A DNA stretch of 64,000 nt from Tillandsia leiboldiana (lineage: Eukaryota; Streptophyta; Magnoliopsida; Poales; Bromeliaceae). The position numbers and the translations under genes were made by a program. Numbering within the stretch: position 1 is the stretch's first letter; every line of letters begins with the position of its first letter. This document shows, in pieces, positions 56,185-64,000 of the stretch. The DNA is taken from positions 53,584,459 to 53,648,458 of the forward strand of contig CM055060.1 of the NCBI GenBank assembly GCA_029204045.2, written 5' to 3'. The notes under the pieces were generated by a model that was not told where the DNA came from, did no database searches, and saw only the letters and a list, made by a program, of their open reading frames with translations.

Positions 56185-59100
56185 TGTCACGCCCCGGGGT
56201 CGAAACTGCGACCCGGCTCGCCAACAGATCCGCCACCTATGCCAAACCCGCATAGGTGAAGCGTCCTACCTGCAAGAAAAGTACTACAGCTAAACAGATA
56301 TCAGAGCTATAAATAAAAATCTGCTGTATAACTAAATCAATCACTGTACAACTGGAAATAACACAACAATGTCCGTCTCCCAAAATGATAATCATGCAGA
56401 ATCCTCATATACAAACTCAGAACTCAACCGGGAGGTATCTCCAATAAATACATCAGTGTACAGGCTCTCAATACATAACAATCCTCACTACAACAGTCTC
56501 TCAAAGGAGGAAAATAAAATAACTAATCTACTGAAGCTCTCCTCAGAAGGGGTACCGCTACACTCCAACGACGGGTAGGGAACTAGCTCGCGACTCCCTC
56601 GCCTCGGTCAGAAGGATCAGCAACAGGAACAACAGGAACCGGAGTAGAAGTTCCTGTGGGAAAAGACACCACGACGGGTGTGAGAACTACGTCCCAAGTA
56701 GTTCTCAGTGGGTGCCGCCAACAAGCCCGACGGTCTGCCCACTAAGTCCACTAGAGGCATAAAGTACAAAAGCAGTGCTGTAAGGAAAGCTGGGAAAAGT
56801 AAACTCTACAGCTACTATGCCTCTATCTAGATGCTCAAGGAGTGGGACAGAAAGAACATGATGCCACAACTAACTCTCATCTCTGATCACTCAATCTGAA
56901 CTGACTGCCTCCTCGGGTCCAGTCAAGCCTGCGCCAACCTACTGCCGTTACGTCCCTGAGGAGCGGACTTACGTAGGATCTACTGCCGTTACGTCCCGGA
57001 GGAGCGGACTTACGTAGGATCTACTGCCGTTACGTCCCGGAGGAGCGGACTTACGTAGGGCGTCCATGACTGCCAACACCAGCACAGCCAGAGGGACAAA
57101 TGCAACGACAAGTCGCGATAGAAAAGCTCAATCTCACGCCGGTATAACAACCCGGTCTCGCCTACTCCGGAGTGGCACTCGAGGGGAGCGACCCGCTCGA
57201 GTAAAAAGTAACCCATCTCAAGTATCTCTGTCAAGCTCAAATGTGGCTCATGCAGGCTATGATCCACGATCAAACAGATCGGTAACTCCAAGCTCAAAGC
57301 ACAACTCAGTCGGAAAAAGAACCTCGACTCGAACAGGAATAGCCCAACACACTCTCACAGCTATGTCGGAGAACCCTCAACGACTCAATCTGATAAATGC
57401 ACGACCATGGCTGAGTCGGGAAACCTCCACGACTCGATCTGCCAGAACCCCAAGATCCTCAAGGCTAAGTGGGAGAACCACCTCCACCACTAAATCAGAG
57501 AAACAACCTCTAGATCACACTCTGCCAACTCATGGCACCAAGTCGCATCCACTGCGAGAAACTGTCTCAACAGGCCAAACAGGCCAAACGTCGCATCTAC
57601 TGCGAACAATTGCCTCAACAGGCCGACATCGCATCCACTGCGAACAGCTGACTCAACAGGCCAAACAGGCCGAACATCTCAACCACTGACCCAATGAAGG
57701 GTCCGGGAACACCGAAAGACTAGAACCTACAACCCAAATCAAACAAGAACAGGCTCTAGGCATAGCCTCTCGTTGTTCTCGTCCCAAGAAAAGGCAGACC
57801 TTAGAACCCAGACCACTCGAATCATCTCGGTGGTTAATTTATAGGAAAAACTGTGACATTTCTTACTGAAGCCATCCGATCTGTAAGAAATCCATATTTA
57901 ATGATTTTTAGTTCTGCTTAGGAAAACAGTTGAAACCAAGTTTTATATCTAAGCCTCGAAGGGCTAATGCCTTCGTCCAATCAAACAGGAACAGACTCAG
58001 GCGACCCTACGATGCTTGGAAGAAAATATTTGGTTGACAAAAATCATATGTGTGTCCAAAAAGGTTCTGGGTTTAAGGTTCTGCTAACACTGATCTACCG
58101 CTGCCACTAGCACAGCGGCGACAGATAAAACAAGAAAAATAAAACATCTCGGGACCGCCGTCTACCCAAACGGCTCCCGCTACAGATGAACAACCAACTA
58201 CATCTACCAGACGCCACTCTGCTCCCAAGCACGAGTGTAACATGCATCCCACACTAAAAGATAACTCCTGACCACTCGGCCCACTACCCGGGCGAGGAAG
58301 AACACTATGTCCAGGAAAGATAGAAGTGTGGATGTCTAAAGCAGAAATAACCCTAGCCCAAGTGAGGGTTTTCTACCAGTCTGGTTACACATGCAATCAT
58401 ATGACAGGGGTGCTAGGTCAAATTCCAAGATAACAATAATCAACAGCTTGTAGGGAAGGACAATAAATACATGATGATCTATCAACATCAGGAACATCAA
58501 TTCCTATAATCTAGCATGCTATATAAAACACATCTATAACATGCAAGTCCCTACACAGATAGAATTAATGCACAGTCCATAGGTCGTGAAGACAAGGCCA
58601 CCCACCTGGAAATGCTAACTGTCCGGAGTCGCACAGCTGAGAAAGTCCAGAAACAGATATCTCTACACACCCACCAATCCAACAATACAGGAACAGTGAT
58701 CAATACCTCCTGGGTACAAAAACACAACCCAAAGTTACACTTAATTCCATAAAATCCAAGCATCACAAATCTGCTGGGAACAGTCCCCTTAATGCGAAAT
58801 TTTCACCTGTAAAACGAACTCCAAAAATTCCAATAAAAATATCACAGCGAGCGTCTCGTCGAGACCTTCGAAATGGGTACCTGCACGCCCAAATCCGAGC
58901 CCCGTAGGCCGAGTTACAAATTCCACAGTACAGGTGCGCAAACACTCACAACCACACAACTGTAAACTCAAACACAGATAAAAAGGGGAATAGTATACCT
59001 TCGGGCAAGCCTCAAAAAAATCCCAGAAAAATACAATGATAATCCTTGCGACGAGTAGATCCAAAAAGTGTATAGGCTCATCTCGATCCGACACTCGGGT

Positions 59101-60478
59101 GCGGAGATAAAATTCCGGCAAGGGGCCGCTGTCCAAAAACTCCACCAGAAAACAGCGGCTTAGAAATGCTTCGAAAACCGTGTCAAAAACTCTGAATCCA
59201 GCAAGATGATCAACACGAAAATCGAAGACGTACCTCTCATGATTCCAACGCCGCAGAAATCGTCCAAAAATACTGACGGAGTAGCTCGGTAGACCTCTCA
59301 GATCAAACTGCGACGATAACGGGCCTCCGATGAAAAATCGCCACACTGCGCTCCGATGCCGAAGTCGTCGATGCCGCGGCTTCCAAAAAATCCGGGCCTC
59401 CGCCAGAAGATGCGCAAGATGAAGATCTCCAACTTTGCTAAAGGGCCCATGGGCAGGGGAGCTCGGGAAAGGGGGCAAAACTCCCCCACAAGACAGCTAT
59501 TTATAGGCCCAGCCCGAAAATCCGAATTTTGGACTTTTGGCCCAAAGTTTCGGGCGCTGGCACTTCCGGGCTGCTACAGTAACGGGCCGGGCCCGTTACT
59601 GTTCACGCCCGAAATCCCCCAGGCCCGCCACGCGTCCCATTCCTGCTCCCCGCACCCGGCGCACGCACCGCGACGAACCACGGGACGCCACGTGTCGCGA
59701 CCAGAGGTCGTGCACCGGTGCGCCCGACCAACCACGGGGCGCCACGTGGCGCCCCCACGACGCCTCCAACCGCGCCCACGCCGCGCCCACGTGCGCCCAC
59801 GTGCGCGGCCGCGCCGCCCGCGGCCCCGTGCCGGGCACGCATCCCGAGGCAGACCCTGCCGCTGCGTGGACCGCGCGCACCAAGACCCGCCAACAACCAG
59901 CCGCCACGTGTCCCGCTCCGGTCCACCGTGCACCCGCGCCATCCCGTGGACCGCGCCCACTGCGCCCGCCAACCGGGAGGCGCCACGTGGCCAGCGCCCG
60001 GGTGCACGCCTCCGCGGTGGACCGCGCACCTCCGCCGCCGCCAGCCGCCGCGCTCCGCCGCCCGCCGCCGCCGCCGGCGCCCCTCCGGCGGCCGGAACAG
60101 TACCAAAATCCTCGAAATGCGTGTTTTCGCATCCGGACTCCGAAAAATACAAATAAATAGTCCATCTTGACCGTTTTCGCGCGCTGAATCCAAATCCGAA
60201 GTCCGATTTGCCAAATTCCTCTTCTAAAATTTGCCGAAAATTTCCGGAGAAGTGTTCTTTACTCAAATTTCGCGCTGAGTCCAATTTTAATAACCATTTC
60301 GCGCGAAACCACATCAAAACATCCGACGGGGTCCTCCGATCACTCACGTGATCCAGTATACACCCGGAGTCCATCACTTGAGTCCAAATTGGTGCAGAAA
60401 CACCGTCGACATGCCACATAGGCCTCCAGAAGCTGCTAATCGCACTGTAGAAGCCCTGCGGAGATCTGGGTCACCACA
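56185..60478 (-). repeat. 5' LTR of N2
   Basis: Near-identical to 49040-53328, with mostly one-base indels between them. The triplication here (56940-57059) is the cleaner version. TATA box at 59498-59505; GC-rich CACGTG block 59590-60090. Confidence 0.92.
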
Positions 60479-60539
60479 ATCTTTTTGAATTTTGTTTAGT
60501 GGATTTGTGTTTTGTCACGAAACCGCCAAAGGGGGAGAT
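60479..60539 (+). mobile_element. S2 interior end with polypurine tract
   Basis: Matches S1 42178-42237, including AAAGGGGGAGAT at 60528-60539 directly before the LTR. The first five bases are the right N2 target duplication. Confidence 0.9.
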
Positions 60540-61882
60540 TGTTACGGAATTTGAGTTGGCGTAATTTCGTGAAAGGTTCAAGTCTTGAAGATTGAAGGTG
60601 AAGAAGGTTGGATCATTTAACTCAATCTCAAGAAAGAAGAATTCAAAAGGATCAGGTATGTTTAACTAAAGATTTTTGGTGATCCGAATACTTCTTGTAG
60701 TGTAGAAACACCTGGAAGAATTTTTCATTGCATAAAAATCAAAAACTGGACATGGGACATGTTCAGGATCCGGATCAGACATTCCAATCCGGATCCCGAA
60801 GGGTGTTCGTTCATACACTGGTTCAATCCGGATCGCAGCATCTCATGATCCGGATCCCGAACACTAGTTTTACCTTTTTACTTGCACGATCCAGATCAGG
60901 ATTTGCAATCCGGATCCCGAACGTTGATGTTTGGTGAAACTGTATGAACGATCCGGATCAGCCATTCCGATCCGGATCCCGAACTATTGATTTTCTGGAA
61001 ACCGTCTTTCTTGCTACTGCAATCCGGATCGCCGAAATCCGATCCGGATCACCGTCCGTAAAAATTCCAGAAATGGTAGGTTTTTTATTCTTATCTTCTT
61101 CCTAGGGTTTCTAACCTATAAATAGACCCTATGTTTCTTTTTCTAGGGTTAAGGAAAATAGCCGTCATAATCAAATATCATCTTATACGACCTAAGATCC
61201 ACATATAGAGAAGAAATGAAATCATTAGATATTACCCTATGTTTCTTCATCTATATTGATTAGTTTGATTCTAGGTTTTCATACTCACATCTTGAGTTGA
61301 ATCAAACTAATGAATACTTAGATGGTATTTCCTATCTATCTTTGATCTAAGTATTCGGCGGATCATCACCACCCAAAAAACAACGATTTACCCCAAAATC
61401 GGCGCGTGGACTCGCGTGGCCTTGTGGATTCAAGGTGCAACCGCTCTCGTGGATTCGGAGCGAGGTACATTCTTGGATTCGAAGCGTGCTACTGGGTGAA
61501 GACCGTGGATTCGGTCAGACGTCGTGGACTCGACGTTGGACGCCGTGGATTCGGCGTTGGACGCAGATCGTGGATTCGAGACGCGTTGCGGAACGAGCGG
61601 AGAAGATCAACTAGGAGCGTATGGTAAAAGGTTGAGTCATCTGTGAGTATGTTAAATCACCTTGTACGTGTTTCAATTCTAGCGGATTTCACCGTGTTAT
61701 CGGTCCCGTGATTTTTTACTCCGGTTTGGAGTTTTTCCACGTAAAAATCTTGCGTGTTCATTTATTTTTCCGCATTGGGTTTTATTGCGCAATGATTTTT
61801 TGAGTGTTTATTGTTTACACCTATTCACCCCCCTCTAGGTGTTTTTTCCCCTATTTAGATCTATATTACATATAACCGAACA
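60540..61882 (+). repeat. S2 LTR, bordered by both a polypurine tract and a primer site
   Basis: Begins TGTTACGG and ends ATAACCGAACA. It has the palindrome array (60767-61050), TATA box (61117-61124) and hairpin array (61403-61585). It is clearly more diverged from the S1 LTRs than those are from each other. A polypurine tract lies before it and a primer site plus gag after it, so it serves as 3' LTR of one copy and 5' LTR of the next. Confidence 0.9.
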
Positions 61883-61884
61883 AG

Positions 61885-61896
61885 TGGTATCAGAGC
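61885..61896 (+). promoter_or_regulatory. Primer-binding site (tRNA-iMet), S2
   Basis: TGGTATCAGAGC, 2 nt after the LTR. Confidence 0.92.
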
Positions 61897-61915
61897 GGGA
61901 ATAGGGTTGTAAACA

Positions 61916-62959
61916 ATGGTTAAATGTGGAAACATCAATCGACCCCCTTTCTTTGATGGAACAAATTATGCCTACTGGAAAGTACGGATGAAAGCCTTTT
62001 TAATTTCCATCGACGAAAGGGTGTGGCAATCAATTGAATTAGGATGGTCTAATCCAACTGAAATTATTTCTGACGTTCGCACCTTAAAACATAGGTCGAA
62101 ATGGACCAAGGAAGAGTCAGATTCATCTTCTTACAATGGCAAGGGAATTAATGCTATTTTTAATGCCTTATCTCAAACTGAATTCTCTCGCGTCTCGGCA
62201 TGTGAGACTGCGAAATAAATCTGGGATGTTCTTCAGGTTACACATGAGGAAACTAACCTCGTGAAGATTCAAAAGCTGCAAATGCTTATGAGCAGATTTG
62301 ACTCCATTTTCATGGCAGAAAATGAATCTTTCACGGACTACTATACACGATTGCAAGACATCGTAAACTCATGTGCTAACCTGGGAGAGAAGATTCCAGA
62401 ATTTAAGGCTGTAAGAAAGATCTTAAGAACTCTTCCTGAACGATTTCGCCCAAAGGTTACAGCCATTGAAACTATTAAACACCCGGACGAAATACGTGTA
62501 GAAGAACTAGTTGGTTCATTACAAACTTATGAAATGACATTTACTACTAACTATTCTTCGGGAAAAGCATCCTCTTCTAAGTCTTCAGGTTATGCATTGA
62601 AAACAACAAAGGAAGAAGACGCGGATTCATCCTCCTCAGACGATGACGAGAACCTATCTATGGAGGACTTTGAGAAGCAGCTCGCTCTCTTGACAAGGAA
62701 GTTTCGCCGCAACTTTCGAAGGGGTAATTCAAGTAAATCTCCATCCTTCGGAAAGTCGAAGAGAGGCAAGGGTACTTCAAGTTACAAGTCAAGAAAGCAA
62801 GAGAACTTTTCAAAGGATAAGAAAAGTTCAGAGGGACAAGTCCAATGCTTCAAGTGCCGAGGATACGGCCATATCTCAACGGAGTGTCCAACTAAGAATC
62901 CGTCGAAGAAGAAAGTGATGCAAGCCGTCACTTGGGATGACAACTCCACGTAAAATGAG
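61916..62959 (+). pseudogene. gag: S2 gag, truncated
   Basis: The ATG at 61916 starts a Gag closely similar to S1 (PPFFDGTNYAYWKVRMKAFL). A TAA at 62216-62218 replaces the glutamate codon of S1 (residue 101). The frame then continues to a zinc knuckle CFKCRGYGHISTEC near 62848, and a TAA at 62951 follows WDDNST. Similarity to S1 ends at about 62959, where a gypsy LTR fragment begins. Coiled coil, second zinc knuckle and all of pol are missing. Confidence 0.88.
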
Positions 62960-63496
62960 AACTCCCTTTTTGGTGGGCAGATCGTCGGGCCTGGCGGTGG
63001 TACCCACTGAGAACTCTCTTTTTGGTGTAGTTCTCACACCCATTGGGGGTTTTCCCACTCCCTTTCTTTTCTCTCCTTTGTTTTGCAGAGTTTTAGCGGG
63101 TGTTGCTGATTCTGCGGTTGTTGATCGAGGCGAGGGAGTCGCGAGCTAGATCCCTACCCGTCGTTGGAGAGTAGCGGTACCCCTTCAGAGGAGATCTTCA
63201 GTAGATTAGTTATTTTATTTTCCTCTTTTGAGAGACTGATGTAGTGAGGATATGTTATGTATTGAGAGCCTGTACACTGATGTTTTATTTGAGATACCTC
63301 CCTGTTGAGTTCTGGGTTTTGTATTTGAGGATGTTGTATGATTATCTTTTTGGGAGATGGACATTGTTATTATTATTTCCAGTTGTACAGTGGTTGGCTT
63401 TAGTTTTATAGCAGATTTTTATTTATAGCTCTGATATCTGTTAGCTGTAGCACCTTTTCTTGCAGGTTGGACGCTTCGCCTATGCGGGGTTTTGTA
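62960..63496 (+). repeat. Gypsy LTR fragment related to N2 (U5 part)
   Basis: In plus orientation this resembles the complement of 49090-49600: GTGGGCAGA, CCCACTGAGAACT, GTAGTTCTCACACCC, GGCGAGGGAGTCGCGAGCTAGATCCCTACCCG and GGTTGGACGCTTCGCCTATGCGGGGTTT. It lacks the last 70 or so bases of the LTR and its whole 5' part. It is more diverged than the two N2 LTRs from each other. Confidence 0.78.
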
Positions 63497-64000
63497 TGTG
63501 AGGACCCGGATCCCCGTGATGTGTTTACTGGCTGATCAGCAGCTTTTGGAGGCCCATATTGGGTGATTGAGGTTTTTGCGCGCGTATTGGAACCAAGGAA
63601 TTGACCCGGCACGAAAAATGGATCAACTTCACTTTTTCGAAAATTTTTGACAAATTTTAGAAGTGGAATTTGACAGAACAGACAGCGGATTTGGATTCAG
63701 CAGGCGAAAACGATCGAAATGGGCTATTTACTTATTTTTTCGGAGCCCAGATGACCCGGCACGGATTTTGAGACTGCAGGCACTGTTCCGGCGCCGGGCA
63801 GCGGCGGAGCGCGCTCGGGCAGGCGGCGGAGCGGCCGCGGGCAGGCGCGCGGGCACGCGGGCAGGCGCGCGGTCCACGGGGCCGGCGTGCACCGAAGGGC
63901 AGGACACGTGGCGGCCACTGGGTGGCTGGTGCAGGCAGCGCGGTCCACGGAGTTTGTGGCAGGTGCCTCGGGTTGCATGCCCGGCAGCGCGGCGTGCGCG
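63497..64000 (+). repeat. Start of another N1-like LTR
   Basis: TGTGAGGACCCGGATC resembles the N1 LTR start TGTGAAGACCCGGATC, and similarity continues through a GCAGCTTTTGGAGGCC block. After about 63770 it turns GC-rich with GGTCCACGG and ACACGTGGCGG words, as in the other LTRs. It runs off the right edge, so the element type is unknown. Confidence 0.75.

Larger units (their letters stand above)
49040..60478 (-). mobile_element. N2: complete long-LTR non-autonomous gypsy (LARD-like) element
   Basis: On the minus strand: 5' LTR 56185-60478 (4294 bp), interior 53329-56184 (2.86 kb), 3' LTR 49040-53328 (4289 bp). LTRs begin TGTGGTGACCC and end GGGGCGTGACA. The target duplication is ATCTT (49034-49038 and 60479-60483) with one extra C at 49039. 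Primer site, leader hairpin and polypurine tract match B and N1. The two LTRs differ mainly by single-base indels. The interior keeps only decayed gag-pol, so it depends on another element for proteins. Its LTR is a different sequence from N1 apart from the ends and the GC-rich motif block. Confidence 0.92.

Overview
The window is a flowering-plant intergenic region made almost entirely of nested LTR retrotransposons; I found no cellular gene, rRNA or tRNA. The evidence is Ty3/gypsy polyproteins with the integrase and C-terminal chromodomain-like tail of the plant Tekay/Del chromoviruses, a Ty1/copia element with Sirevirus features, and primer sites matching plant initiator tRNA-Met. The species cannot be told from the sequence. 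Labels used below: A and B = gypsy elements with recognisable gag-pol; N1 (copies N1a, N1b) and N2 = long-LTR gypsy derivatives with decayed interiors (LARD-like, non-autonomous); S1 and S2 = Sirevirus-like copia elements.

Layout. 1-6012: N1a, minus strand, cut by the window edge and by a 100-N gap. 6113-14615: A, plus strand, gag-pol and a 4.0 kb 3' LTR; its 5' LTR is missing at the gap. 14616-14985: LTR scrap related to A. 14986-48841: B, minus strand, interrupted twice. N1b (18431-29836, plus, 5-bp target duplication GTGGA) sits in the 3' part of B pol, and S1 (32524-43584, plus, target duplication GCCCC) sits between B protease and reverse transcriptase. 48901-49000: second 100-N gap. 49001-49038 and 60479-62959: pieces of S2, split by N2 (49040-60478, minus, target duplication ATCTT plus one extra base). 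62960-63496: diverged LTR fragment. 63497-64000: start of another N1-like LTR.

How the parts relate. B, N1 and N2 share a primer site, about 250 nt of 5' leader, the polypurine tract and the LTR ends, although N1 and N2 have lost coding capacity. This fits non-autonomous elements mobilised by a B-like helper. Within that shared leader is a 9-bp hairpin with a self-complementary CTGCAG loop and a covarying base pair, resembling a retroviral dimer-initiation hairpin. The Sirevirus LTRs carry two further unexplained structures: in U3, paired GATCCGGATC palindromes about 19-22 bp apart, repeating about every 61 bp; and in R/U5, eight hairpins with one constant loop (TGGATT) and different, mostly self-complementary stems. 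The same paired palindromes plus a TATA box occur a second time inside S1, just upstream of a decayed third reading frame, which suggests an internal promoter. Three elements (N1b, N2, S1) have near-identical LTRs and intact target duplications, so they look recent; every polyprotein has at least one lesion.
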